In this document: piece after piece, positions 41,117-52,600 of the stretch
Numbering within the stretch: position 1 is the first letter of the stretch
Layout of the letters: every line of letters begins with the position of its first letter
NCBI GenBank assembly: GCA_002049455.2
Contig: KV918934.1
Coordinates: forward strand, 1-64,000
DNA: 64,000 bases
Reading direction: 5' to 3'
Source of the DNA: Porphyra umbilicalis
Taxonomy: Eukaryota; Rhodophyta; Bangiophyceae; Bangiales; Bangiaceae
Translations under genes and position numbers: made by a program
The notes under the pieces: generated by a model
What the model was told of the DNA's origin: nothing
The model's database searches: none
Seen by the model: the letters and a program-made list of their open reading frames with translations, nothing else

Positions 41117-42630
41117 ATGCCCCCAGAGCACTTGGGGGGGCGGGAGAGGCTCCAACCGCCACCACCGGCGGCCGCGAAGGGCACCCCTGGCGGCCGCGAA
41201 GGGCACCCCTGGCGGCCGGCGGTCGTCCCCCGCCCCCGCCGCCCGCGCGCTGGACGCGACTCAGAGTGCCGGCGCGGTCCGCGGCCGGCTGCGATTAGGT
41301 GGCAAGCAGCGGCGGCTACAAGGAGCGAGATCGCGTCTTCGGCCTCCCGCTGCGGGGGGGCCGGGGGGGGCGGACGTGCGGGGGGGGTGCGCGGTGTCAG
41401 CGGCGGCGGCGGCAAGCCGCGGCGGTGTCGGGCGTTGCGGCGGCGTCGGCCGCCGCCGCCACGCGTCGTCGCCGCCGCCGCAAGTCCACGAGGCGGCGGC
41501 GGCGGCAAGGGGCGGCGGCGATGCGACGGTCGGCGGCCGCGGCTGCCGCGTTGTCGGCGCGGTGGGGAAGGCGGACGTGCTGGGGGGGTGCGTGGTTTCG
41601 GCGGCGGCGGCGGCAAGCCGCGGCGGCGGGAGGCGACAGCGACGCGGCGGCGGCGGTGGTCTTGGCGGCCAAGGAGGTGCGCGCGGCTGGGGGGGGGGCG
41701 GCGTCGCCGGCGCCGCGTCGACCCCGGGTGGCGGGCGGGCGCCAGCGGCGGCAAGGGGCGGCGCCGCTGCGGCTGCCGCGGATTTCGCGCCCGAAGGCGA
41801 CAGGCACCCCGCGCGGGGCGGCGCCGCGGCAGCCGATGGGGGCAGCGAATTGTCGGCGGCGACTCGGCGACGGTGCCTCGGCGCGGCCGGCCGCCGTCGG
41901 GCGACGGCGGGGCGACGGCGGCGGTGGCTGACGATGCTGCGCTCGGCTTTTGCACCGCGCCCAACGCGGCGGGCGGGGAGGGGGGCTTGCCTCGTCGGCG
42001 GCGGTGGGGGGGGGGGGGGGGGGGGGGGGGCTGGCCTCGTCGGCGGCAGTTGGGGCGAAGGGGGGGGGGGGGAGAACGGTGCCGCCGGTGAGGGGATGGG
42101 GGGCGGGCGCGGCGGCCCCCATCCCCGCCGACGCGGTGCCGTCGACGGCGCCCGTGTGGATGCTGTGCGTGCCCGCAGTCACCGACAGGCTGCTGCGCGC
42201 GCTGATTGCGCCGGGCGGCGCCGCCGCCCGCACGCCGGCGGTGCGGCAGGTGCTCGTGCTCCTGCTCCCGCGGGAGGCGTCTCAGCCGCTGCCGGGCGCG
42301 GCGGGGGCGGGGGCGGGTGCGGGTGCTGGAGCGGGTGCCGGAGCGGGGGGGGGGGGCGACGCGGCGTCTGCTGCTGCGGGAGGCGGCGGCGGCGGGGCAC
42401 CCTCCCGTCTCCCCCACCGGCCCCCGCGTCCGCGACGGCCGCCGTCTCCAATGGGCACCCGCTGGTGCAGCATCGCGCCTCCGCCGCCGCCGCCGCTGCC
42501 GACGCCGCCACCGCCGACGCCGCCCTGTTTGACGCTACTCGCGACGCGCTCGACGCGGCGGCGGCGGCGGCCTCCGCGGCGCAGGGTGGCGCTTTTGACC
42601 TGCAGATATGTCCTGTGGGCGCGTTCGTGT
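41117..42630 (+). CDS. unidentified GC-rich gene, frame-broken
   Basis: Extremely GC-rich and open in all frames, so only part is convincing. On the + strand, 42121-42350 reads VPSTAPVWMLCVPAVTDRLL, RALIAPGGAAARTPAVRQVL, VLLLPREASQPLP, with natural composition. After an Ala/Gly repeat and a nine-G run the frame shifts to AAVSNGHPLVQHRAS, ADAALFDATRDALDAAAAAA, ending near 42625. Upstream, runs of 20 and 11 G (42008-42030, 42061-42072) make the frame unreadable. No domain recognised; start unknown. Confidence 0.25.
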
Positions 42631-42654
42631 CGCGTGATCCACAATGTCATTTGA

Positions 42655-43479
42655 CTGAGATTGTTGGTCGCGTGTCAGTCATCGATTTATGGAATACTAG
42701 ATTAAAACTTTTGCCGCGGAAAATGGCAATTGAACAGGATGCTCCTTCTTTTTTTTTCCGTATGCGGCACGGCCGGATGCTTATCCGCTGTCGGCGTGCT
42801 CCCATGGTGCTCCCGTCTCCGTCACAGTTAGCCCCCCTGCGCGACACGTTGGCGACACTCGACCGCTGTGTGTCGCCAATGTGTCGCCAAGAACGAACCA
42901 AAAATTCACCTAGGGCAGGACCGCCGACGATTCCAAGAAGGGTGTACTATAAGTGTGTCAGGAAGCCGCACCACATGCACACGACGCGGTGAGGCAAGAC
43001 GCAGGTCAATAACGCAGTGGTTTCACCGGGTCAAGTCGCGGAACCGTACCAGTGGGAGGGAGAGGGTGAAGCCGCCCCGGGACGATGGGAGAGCCGGCAG
43101 CTTTGCGGCTGGTATGTGGGGAACTCAGACGACAGCAACGCTGCGCTCTTGGTGCCCAGTAGATAGGTTCATACCCGCCGTTAGTGGGGGCAGGTGTCTC
43201 ACGAGCAAGGTCGCACAGTGATGCCGGGGAAGGAGGGAGGCGAAAGGAGCACGAACGCTGGCGACCGCGCGGAAGGAGGGAGGCAGGGGAGAACCCACGC
43301 TGGCCACCGTGCTGAGGTCATTTCGATGGTCCAGACGATCGCTATAATGCATGTTAGTAAAATTACATAATCATACCGTCGTTTCGGGTCCCCGCACACC
43401 GCCCACCGTCGTGGCGGCGGCAGCGGCGGCCGTGGGCTGCCCGCCACTTCCCCCTCCCCCCCCGCCCCAAAACCCCCCA
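42655..43479. other. intergenic, no gene seen
   Basis: 42640-42790 is AT-richer; remainder moderate GC. No ORF with coding-like composition and no clear repeats. Confidence 0.25.
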
Positions 43480-44398
43480 CTACGCTTCGTAGCTCCGGTA
43501 CAGCGGGTCTGGGATGGCCAGCGCCGACTCGCTCGCCTCCAGCGCCGACGGGAGCGCCACGGGCGGCGGCGGCGGCGCCAGGCGGGCCGCCGCGTCTCTC
43601 CCGCCCCCCGCCTCCTCCCCCCCCCTGCCGCCGCCGCCGGCAACGCCGCCGCCGCCGCCGCCGACGACGACGAGGCGTCGGTGCTGCTCCGGCCGCCGGC
43701 CGCGGCCGCGTCGGAGCCGCTCCCCCCCCCCCCTCGAGACGCTCGCTCCACCACTGACCACAGCACCGACGGGGGGGACGGCGGGCGGCCCGGCGACGGG
43801 GGGGGAGGGCGCCCCGCTGCCGCTGCCGCCGCCGCTGCCGCCGCCGCTGCCGCCTGCCGTCGGCTGAGACGGGGGAGGGGAGATGGATTCGCCGCTCGAC
43901 GGCGCGCCGCCGCGCCCGAGCGACGCCCGCTCTGCCGTCGACCACAGCACCGACGGGGAGGACGGCGGGCGGCCTGGCGACAGGAAGGGCCCGGCGCGCG
44001 CCCCCGCGCCGATGCCGCTGCCGCTGCCGGTGTCGCTGCCGCCGCTGCCGCTGCCGCCGCCGCCGCCGCCGCCTGGGCCCGCCGTCGGCGCGAAGGCGGC
44101 GGCGGCGGCAGCGGCGGCGGCGGCCGCCTCGGGAGCGGCTGCCGCCGTCGGGCCCACCAGTGGCGGGGCGGCGGCAGCGGCGGCCAGCCTGCCGGCGGCG
44201 GCTGCCCCGGCACTGGCGGTGGAGCCGCCGCCGGCGGCGGCCGCCCCGCCGTCGGCGGCCGACCCGCCGGCGGCGGCCGACCCGCCGCCGCCAGCCGCCT
44301 TGGCGTCGGCGCCCGGCCCGCCGCCGTCGGCCGCCAGCTGCCGCCCCCGCCGCCGCCGCCGCCGGCCGATCACCACCGCCGCCGCCGCCGCCGCCGCG

Positions 44399-44449
<51 letters not shown>

Positions 44450-45487
44450 CCCACCGCCGCCACCACGCCGCCGACGATGGCGGGGATGTTGCCGCCACCG
44501 CCGCCGCTGCCGCCGTCGCCGCCGCCGCCGTCGTCCTCGTCGTCGCGGCGGCCGGCAACGCCGGCCGTCAACACCCCACACACCGCCCCCGTGGCGGCCA
44601 CCGGCACCGCCTCTGCCCGCGACCAGACGCCCCCCCAGGTAGGGGCGCGGCACCACCCCCCTGGCGGGGACCACTCGTAGGCGGTGCAGCCGGGGAAGGC
44701 GCGGCAGGCGGCGGTGCAGGCGGCCGCGGATGAGCGCGGCGGCAATGGCCAGCGTGCGGGCGCCGGCGGGGTCCCAGGCGCAGCCCGCCGCCCACGCCAC
44801 CGTCGGATCCTCTCGCCATACCAGGGGGGTGGCGGCGGCGGGCGTCGCCGCCGCGGGTGTGCGCAGCAGTCCACACAGGGGCGCTGTCGAGGTGACTGGA
44901 CACCGCCTCGTCCCGCGACGGGGGGCGGTCCATGAAGGCGCACCGCCGCCCGTTGGCGCGAGACCAAGTGTAGTGGGTGCAGTTGGCCGTCGCCCGGCAG
45001 GCGGTGGGGCAGGCCGCCACAGGTGCGACCCGGCTGTCCAAGTTCAAACGCGTTGGAAAGGAGCAGCCGCGAGCCCACACCTCCCCAGGGTCCTCTTGCC
45101 GCTCGCGAGCGGCAGGGGTGTCGGCGACGGCCCCGATGCGGGCACCTGTATCAGCCCACAGTTCGCGCCGTCAGAAGTGATGGTGAGCCAGGCGGTTTTT
45201 TTGAGTTCTGGGTCGACTGAGCGAGAACTTAACCGGTTCGCGCGCACATCCGGCCAACCAACTTCACTGAAGAAGACTCGAGTACCCGTGGGGCGGGCAT
45301 ACCCCGCCAAGATTGTCTTGTCGAACGCCCACCCCCCCCCGGTGAACATCACCGACCCCCCATCCCACGCTTGGGCCCGCCCCATATACCTTGGCACGGG
45401 CGTGTGCAAAGTTTTACCGCTCAACAACCCCCCGCACAACCTCCACACACTGCCCATCTCTCCCCCACCCACCAGGACGCACCCCAA
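43480..45487 (-). CDS. PAN/Apple-domain single-pass membrane protein, frame-broken
   Basis: On the - strand. The N-terminal part (45440-45090) reads MGRAQAWDGGSVMFTGGGWA, RVFFSEVGWPDVRANRLSSR, an ectodomain without recognised family. Then one PAN-like module (GCSFPTRLNL, AACPTACRATANCTHYTWSR, RRCAFMDRPPS; about 45070-44890) and a second (GCAWDPAGARTLAIAA, CTAACRAFPGCTAYEWSPPG, GWCRAP; about 44790-44650) with the Cys spacing C-x3-C-x6-8-C-T. A transmembrane helix of IPAIVGGVVAAVGVA plus about 20 Ala follows (about 44490-44385), then RRRRRR as stop-transfer and a 300-residue Ala/Gly/Pro/Ser-rich cytoplasmic tail ending PDPLYRSYEA. Frame shifts occur near 45095, 44870 and 44735. PAN modules bind carbohydrate or protein, so a surface receptor or adhesion role is inferred. 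The start codon is unresolved. Confidence 0.5.
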
Positions 45488-46720
45488 AATCTACCCCCTG
45501 CACCCCCCACCACTCACGCCCCCCCCCCTCCCACTCTCCCCTCCCCACGAATGACGGCCGTAATTTTCTGCCCAGTCCATGCCCACCCCCCTTCCTTCCT
45601 GGAGATGATGATTTTTTTTATCCCCCCCCAGACACCCGCGATTGTAGGCGGTGATTTGATACCTGATCCAACCCGACACGCCACCATTGTTGGCGGTGAT
45701 TGAATATCTAACACCCTCCGGGCTTGTGGCGTGAGAATCGTGACCGCGCAAGTGAGACAGGCCCGATAACCGAGCGCCCCATTACAGTCGGTCCGTCCTG
45801 CACAGGCTTCAAATTTGAATCGGAACGGTCCCCAGCGCGGCCCCGCAGAACGCCTGCGGTAAGCCACAAAGGTAGCACCCTACCCAGGCCATCACGTCTA
45901 ACAGCTGCGAAGTAGTTTTTCACATATTCGGACGACATCCTGTTTCCGAGCCAGAAGAAACCCCACAACAAATATGAGCTAAATGCAATGATGCCGACAG
46001 AAGCTCGCACCCAAACCGTTCGGGGCAGACTGTCGGATCCGCCCTCCCCCCCCCCCCCCCACGAGCTGCGTCCTCCGCCATCCCCCACACCTCCCCGATC
46101 GCGCGTCGTCCTCGTCCCGTCCGGCCGGATCCTACCAAGTGCACAGCGAAACCTCATCCGACTGTTTGCCCGACGGTTTGCAGCAGTGAGTTTTCCGCCG
46201 CCAGACAACGCACGCAACATTGTGTGCACGACTCCCCACCGGCCCTGGGTGTCGGCCCGTTCCCTTCTCTTTCCATCTTTTCTTTTTTCTGTGCCTGCGT
46301 CAAACACCACCTGATGCAAACATCTCTCGTGGCTGCATCGTCGCCAGCGCCATGCGCTTAAGTCTGTCACCGGCGCCCTTTCCACCATTTTGTTTCCACT
46401 CTCGTTCCTGCCTGTCTACATCCAACGTTGTCGATTGTCCCAACACAACAGGTTCAGCCTTCCAGCATTCATTGACAGAAGCGGGGTGGCTGCTGGGGGC
46501 CGCCTGTCGGCCACATAGCGGCCGTCGCTCGCCGTCCACAGGTCGCTCGCGGCCGCTTGCCGGCAGCAGAAATCTCCGAATAAGCTCCCATGACGACTAA
46601 AGTATATTAAAATCCTTAAACTACGTACCAACGTCCTAAATATTCGTGCAACAAGACACATGACATCAAGGAACGGAGGTTGTTTGCGGAGTCATTTGTA
46701 GGGGCTACTTGCTCTGGACC
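45488..46720. other. no confident gene
   Basis: Contains a direct repeat attgt(a/t)ggcggtgattgaat (about 45640 and 45688). Frames on both strands have no recognised domain. 46580-46680 is AT-rich. Confidence 0.25.
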
Positions 46721-46756
46721 CACTCGAAGATTGTCCTCCGGGACAATCTTCGAGTG
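46721..46756. repeat. perfect 16-bp stem hairpin
   Basis: CACTCGAAGATTGTCC, loop TCCG, GGACAATCTTCGAGTG. Sixteen uninterrupted base pairs with a tetraloop, isolated in intergenic DNA. Could be a transposon excision scar, a small foldback or a structured RNA element. Confidence 0.85.
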
Positions 46757-47324
46757 CGACGAACTGCGGGGCGGCCATGCCACCACCCGCCCGCCCACCG
46801 CATAGGCCCCCCCCCCCCCCCATCCCGAGCACCGCCCGCAAAGTCCAATATCTTTGGGAGTTACAGCGTCAGAATCCTAAAATTACCATTTCTTGGCACC
46901 CGACGCGAATGGATTTGATTGCACCCCCCTTCACGGCCCTTTCCAAGGCGATTATGGAGCCGGCTGGAATGCCCTTTCAGGGCCGATCGCGACAGCGCCG
47001 CCCCCACCGCACCCCTCCTCCGCCCCTCGAGACCGTCTGCGCAACGATGTCCCGGACGCTCAGCCCGCACAGACACTGGACGCGCGCGCCGCAGACGCCG
47101 CGCGAGATCCGCCCTGCATGCGTCGCTCGCGCGATTCGCAGGGCGAAATATCCCGGGGGGGGGGAAGGGGGGGGGGGGGAGTGGGGGATAAAGGTGAGGC
47201 CAGAGGGCGCGCACAGATGGCGCGCGCAGCGGCCAGCGGCAACAGCACCCGAGTGCTGAAGGTGGGTAAGATGTGGGTACATCAGACGTGGGTCGGCGAC
47301 TCACATTGCACCCACAATTTATAC

Positions 47325-47800
47325 CCACGCCCGACTTGCCGACGCTCTCTATTGGCAGAGCCAATCCCATCATCCGCAAACGACAGCCCGCATCATGTGA
47401 CACTTCGCTTCCAATATCCACCCACGCCTCGCGCCGCATCTCCTCCTCATTGACATTCACCTTTGCACGCTTGGTCATTGCAGCTGCAGCGTCCTTCACT
47501 TTCTTGTCAGCCGCGCGCTGGTCACGAACCCGCTCATTCGCCTGCTTGCGCGCCTTCGCGGACACCTTTTCCGGCCGTTGTCTCGTCCAGAGTCAGAAGA
47601 GCGACGTATGGAATGGGAGTCAGCACAGGAGTACTGTTCGCGGGCCGTCTGGCCGGGAGCCGATTCCGGTCACCCATCCGTTCGAGAACAGCGGACTGAA
47701 CGGGAGGAGATCTTGTTCAGGAGAATCCATGCCAGGCTCTGGCCGCCTCCGCGGCATCAGCAGACCAAACATGAGGTCCTTTCTTATGCTGTGCCTACAA
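47325..47800 (-). pseudogene. decayed C-terminal fragment of a pogo-like transposase
   Basis: On the - strand, PVLTPIPYVALLTLDETTAG and then, after a frameshift, KARKQANERVRDQRAADKKV and EAWVDIGSEVSHDAGCRLRM-MGLALP align with the C-terminal region of the transposase at 82-1887 (TVLTAPEILAAMADAAAGKE, FVWVEIASDAAHEAGCRLRD-LGMVLP). The catalytic core is missing and the frame is broken, so it is a relic. The conserved AWVDIGSEVSHDAGCRLR block suggests a meaningful C-terminal motif in this family. Confidence 0.65.
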
Positions 47801-48486
47801 TGGGCCAATGGGCGTACTAGATTGCGTTAAACTGCCCATCTCCCGCTCACCAGGAGACACCTACGGCCAGATACCGTGAGGACCAAGCAATTGTGCCTCG
47901 TTAAGAACGTAAGGCCGGCGCATTGGACGCACGGGGAGAGCTGATTCCTACAATGTACTCTGTCCGCGGATGTGTGCTGTGCGCTAGGCAACGACGCGAA
48001 ACAAACACGAAGTCCTCGCTGCAGGGTGCATCCCGCTGCATCTGTGGCGACAGTCGCACGTCCTACCCGCAGTGCTGAGCTGCCCCCACTGCTGTGAAAC
48101 CTGTCAGCGGCGCCAGGTCCGTCTCAATAACAAGGCCCCTTGGTTTGTTTGCACCAGGTGCGCTGCAATGGAAGCGACCCAGACCATCTCATAAAACAGA
48201 AGACAGTGGCATGTGCTTGAGCATGTCGCCCAGCTCCTGCGCTAAGATGCCCATCCTACACACCATAGTGACAATATAAAAACTATGAGACACACAGAGA
48301 CAGCCAGTCGTCTATCATTAACACACGAAAACGGGTAAGCTGCCCCTCTTTCCTGCATGTCATCTCTCCATGTTCTATCGACTCGTTCTCGACCCAAACT
48401 TCACCGCGGAGAGCGCGACCTACAAACCGGGAACCAGTTCGCGACCGGTCCAAGGATAAAACACGTTCACAAAATAGCGTGTTACC
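47801..48486. other. no confident gene
   Basis: Moderate GC; the last 100 bases may be leader for the ORF at 48487. An A/T-rich stretch at 48270-48330. Confidence 0.25.
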
Positions 48487-48921
48487 ATGAAGATTGAGCA
48501 GCACTTCAAGATCGGTGCATTGACCACATCGGTCGACGACGAGGAGCCCGTGGTCGTCGTGCCCGGCCTCAATGCAGGCCATCGGGCCGAGTGGGTGGAG
48601 GAGATGATGATCGTGAGCGACGTCTACATGGCGCAGGGAGACCTGGCGTTCAACGGGCCGCGGCTTACGGACGGCAGGGACCCCCACCTTGCTGACCCCG
48701 CACACCGGACGTCGCAGGATGACGCGAACGCAGCTGGCGTCGCTGGTGGTGCGAGGACGGCTGCTGTCGAGGACTACGACACCGAGGCGGCCGCCGCGCT
48801 GGCCGCGTGGCGTGTCGTTGCCGCCCATGACGACGACGACGCGTCCAGCGGCGCCCATGACGACGACAAAGAAGACGATGGAGCCGGCGCTGACGCTGCA
48901 TATGCGGCCGCTGGTCAGTAA
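48487..48921 (+). CDS. small acidic protein of unknown function
   Basis: 144 codons from an ATG in good context (GTTACCATGA). The first 60 residues (MKIEQHFKIGALTTSVDDEE, PVVVVPGLNAGHRAEWVEEM, MIVSDVYMAQGDL) look like a folded domain; the remainder is Asp/Ala-rich (AHDDDDASSGAHDDDKEDDG). No family recognised. It may be a transposon-associated protein or the first exon of a larger gene; GC composition rises along the ORF. Confidence 0.35.
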   Translation: MKIEQHFKIGALTTSVDDEEPVVVVPGLNAGHRAEWVEEMMIVSDVYMAQGDLAFNGPRLTDGRDPHLADPAHRTSQDDANAAGVAGGARTAAVEDYDTEAAAALAAWRVVAAHDDDDASSGAHDDDKEDDGAGADAAYAAAGQ

Positions 48922-50430
48922 CTCGAAGAGGAGATCGGTCGCATACGATGTGCCCCGCGAAACCCGCCGCCCGCTCCCGCGTGGCGGGTCGCGGTCGCGG
49001 CGCGCCCAGCGCCAGGGGACCCGTGTCTAGGAATTGGAGGGGGTTGGGGTGGGGGGGCACCCTTTCGCGACGCCCGCCGCGGACCGACGCGATGGCGGCC
49101 AACCGCGCGCGTCGGCGGTGGCCTGCGCGAAGGCGCCGATGGCGCCGCCGCCAACAGCGGGGCGGGAGGGGCGCGTCGGACGACCGGCCGGGCGGTCTGT
49201 CGACGGTGCCGCGGCCGCCGCGCTGAGCGGCGGCGTACCTTGCTCTTTGGATCCCTGCGGATCTTTTGTTTTTGTGTTTTTTTGCCGGGGGCGGCGGACG
49301 CCTCGCCAGGGGAGAGGCGTGGCCCCTGATCTCAGTGGCACACAGCCGACCATGTCGGCTCCGCCAAGCGCCGACGGTTTGGCGACACTGGCAGGGGAGA
49401 CGCCCATGTCGCGGGGGCGGCCTGGCGGGTTGCGGAAGGGGGAGAGCCTCCACAACGGCGCCGTTCCCGGACCACTTGCACAAAGACGCAGGGGGCGCAC
49501 CTGTCGCGCTTGAAAACGCCAGCACGATCACGAACTGACGGGTGTCTCCCCGTACCTAGGGGGGAAATGCAACGCGGGCAGGGGTCTCGGTCTTGTCCCG
49601 CATGCCCCTACGGATTGGTTTGCCGCGTTGGCGGTGACGGCTCGGGCGTGGGCGCGTTGCCCGCACCGGGCGACGGTCGACCGCATTGAGAGGCACGACT
49701 GCTAGGAACGACTTGATGAGGCCATAACTGCGGAATAATATCATGAGAAAAACCAAGTTGATCCCCCAGGGCTGGGACTAGCCCCCAAGTGTCTAGCTTT
49801 CGTACTGAACATTATCCGTCCAGCACCAGGTTTTCCCAACTGGTGCACCAAGAGGCGTTTCCCTCATCCCCTGTGAAAAACAAAAGAACCGCCTCGGGAG
49901 AGTCACACGAGCAAGCTCATGGTTTCCGCTTGCTCTGAAGCGTCTCAATTCGCTGGGTGCAAAATGCCCGCAAAAAGGGGCCTGTACCAGTACTTCCCAG
50001 GAATAAAAATCCTATGAGTGAACTTGATCGCCCATTTCGATCAGAAAATGCTTATGGTGAATCAGAGTATTGCTAACTTCCAAAAAATGGCGGTTGCAGA
50101 GAGAAGGCAGGCAGAGCCGACGACACGGCATAGAAATTAACACTGCACATCGCGAAATTGAGGAAAACGAGCTTTAACGGATCGCTTCCGGGTTTCTCTG
50201 CACTTCTGGTCATGACACTCTATTTGGTGCTGGTAACAGATAACGTGCACTCAAATTCTCGACCTTCGTGCAGCGATCTGCTTTGTGATTTTTTTTAGTA
50301 CAGGTTGATAAGGATAGGTAGACACTTCCTGAGACATCTTGCAAGCGATTCAATAAGGATGGGGAGCCCACCTTTGCAACGTCTCCCCTTTAGCAATGTT
50401 CTGGCAGTCGCTACTATGATGGCCTGCACG
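48922..50430. other. no confident gene
   Basis: 48930-49500 is GC-rich and open in several frames without domain. 49750-50430 is AT-rich, non-coding in appearance. Confidence 0.25.
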
Positions 50431-50559
50431 TCGGTGGCTTCATGGAAAGAAAACGACGCATACTAGCGTTCCGTTTACGTCTCCCGCTCAAGGCCCCCTG
50501 CACCCCGCCCACGCGGCCCGCCCGTCCCCGCTGCCAGCCCCCCCTCCCCGTGCCTCACC

Positions 50560-51115
50560 GCGCATCCGGGCCACCACGGCGGCCACCGCCGCCACAACCG
50601 CCACACACATCCCCGCCGCCGCCGCCGCCGCCGCCGCCAGGCACTCTTCCCCACGACGCGCACGTCCAACACCGCATCCACGGTCACCACAGCGGCCACC
50701 GCGCACCCCCGACGCCACCACAGCACACCCTCGCCGCCGCAACCGCCGCCGCCGCCTCACAGCTCCCCACCCCGTTCCCCAATGCCCACCCGGGTTGACG
50801 CCATCGCTGCCACCACGGCCTCATCCCCACGTTCCGAACTCGGCCGGTCCCCCTTCCCCCGGTTCCCCTCCCTCGCCACCGCCATGGCCGCATCCCCACG
50901 CTCCCCCCACGCCCGGTCCTCCTTCCCCCGACACCCCTCCGTCGCCACCGCCACGGCCTCATCCCCACGCTCCCCCCAAGCCCGCTCCCCCTTCCCCCGG
51001 TTAGCCTCCTCCCGCTCCCCCTCCCCGTGGTCCCTCCCCCCTCCCCCCACGCCCGCTCCCCCTTCTCCCGGTTTGCCTCCTCCCGCTCCCCCTCCCCGTG
51101 GTCCCTCCCCCCCGC
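50560..51115. repeat. CCG tract and ~72-bp minisatellite
   Basis: 50580-50640 is CCG/CCA-rich. From about 50815 to 51115 imperfect tandem units of roughly 70 bp repeat the phrases gcctcatccccacgctcccc and cccgctcccccttcccccgg. Open frames are low-complexity Pro/Ser/Arg and not convincing genes. Confidence 0.55.
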
Positions 51116-51409
51116 CGGCCCGTTGCATGGGAAAGAAGGGTGAGTCCCGGACTTCGAAAAGAAAGAGAGCGCCCAGCCGTGGCCGAGGGGGTACGCTGCG
51201 GGGGCGCACTCGGAGGCGGCGGCTGTCAGCAACGAGCTGTGCCGACCTCCCGCCCACCTTGCCTGGGGGCGTGAGCTTCCACTCGGGCAGGGAGCCCCGG
51301 CCGTGATTGCTGAGGGGTGCCTTTCAGATTGTCTCGAGACAGTGCATAATTTCACCCGGCTGTGGGAGCACGCCGACGCTTTATTTGAGGCGCCGCTCGA
51401 GCGGCGCTA

Positions 51410-51475
51410 TTTGCATGCAAAGGGGGCGGCCCTGCATGCAGAGGGGCGGCCCTGCATGCAGGGCCGCACCCGGCC
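51410..51475. repeat. ctgcatgcagggccgc repeats
   Basis: The palindrome TGCATGCA recurs at about 51413, 51432 and 51452, within repeated ggcggccctgcatgcag sequence. Locally palindromic and partly tandem; function unknown. Confidence 0.5.
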
Positions 51476-51739
51476 GGCGGCCATGGCCTGCCGGCGAGAG
51501 AGGCAGAGGTGATTGTCGCGGCGGGGGAGGGGGGGGGGGGAGACGACGTGCGCGGGCGGCGACGCGCAACCGGCCGCGGTGGCGGCGGCGGCCGTGGCGG
51601 ACAGCGCGCCGTACTGTGGCGCGTCGGCGACCGCCTCCCCCAGCGCCCCCCCAGCGCCTCCCCCTCAACCACCCCCCCTGCCCCTCCCCCCCCTGTCGAC
51701 GCATCAGAGGCTCCTCCAGGTGGCTCCGAAAGAGACAAA

Positions 51740-52500
51740 ATATGTTCTAGGAGTTCTTGTAGCGACTGCCTACTCTTCCTGTTGTGAGGGAGTGAACGGG
51801 ATATGGTTGATCAAGACTTCTTTTTTTGCCGTGAACCATGCAGCAAAAAACAGATCCCGACACCAGGTTTAATATGGCACCCAGCGCTTCGCTCACCAGA
51901 GTTCTCCCAATGTCTCTTGTGAACACAACATTTTCCTTCCACAATCATCTGCCAGTTGGCGGAGCGTTTACAAGGTCGCTAGATGTTTTCGCGATGTGCA
52001 GTGAAGTCGGATTGGCTGTTCAACACGCCAGGATCATACTCTTGGCTGCGAGTTGCCGCCAGTAATCTTGCAACCCAATCAACCTGTCTTGCAGGGGGCT
52101 CGCAGAGCCATTGCATCCAACAATGAGATTTCCTGTGATTTGCGGGCCGCTTGCTTGGGCCTGAAGACGGCATGGAGAGGGTTTTGGTCCAGACCTGTGA
52201 TTTGTCATGAGATCAACTGATTTCTCCAGATTTCATGAGATCCATATGTGCGTTTCCAGCGCCCAGAGCTGCATGAGGAGACTGTGTAAGAAACTCACAT
52301 GATTCCTAGCGTTTCGATTTGTCCACGTACGCTGTTGAATGATTGCAACCACTCTGCAACCGCCATGTTTTGGAGGTCAGCAATATTTGACTCATTGGCG
52401 TTTTCAGATACGCGTCTGGTCCGATCGCCTCCCCGACTCTTGTGGTCGTGCACACGATTCACGCGAGACCGCGCCATGTCAAATATGGTGACCCTGCCAT
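51740..52500. other. AT-richer region, no gene seen
   Basis: No ORF with coding-like composition and no structured repeat recognised. Confidence 0.25.
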
Positions 52501-52600
52501 CTATGCGCTGACAGCGGTAATTTGGCACACGGCTCTACTTCCTCGTGCCCCCCTCTCCAAGCTATCCTTTCCCGGCTCAATCTCGTGCACTGGCATGCAA

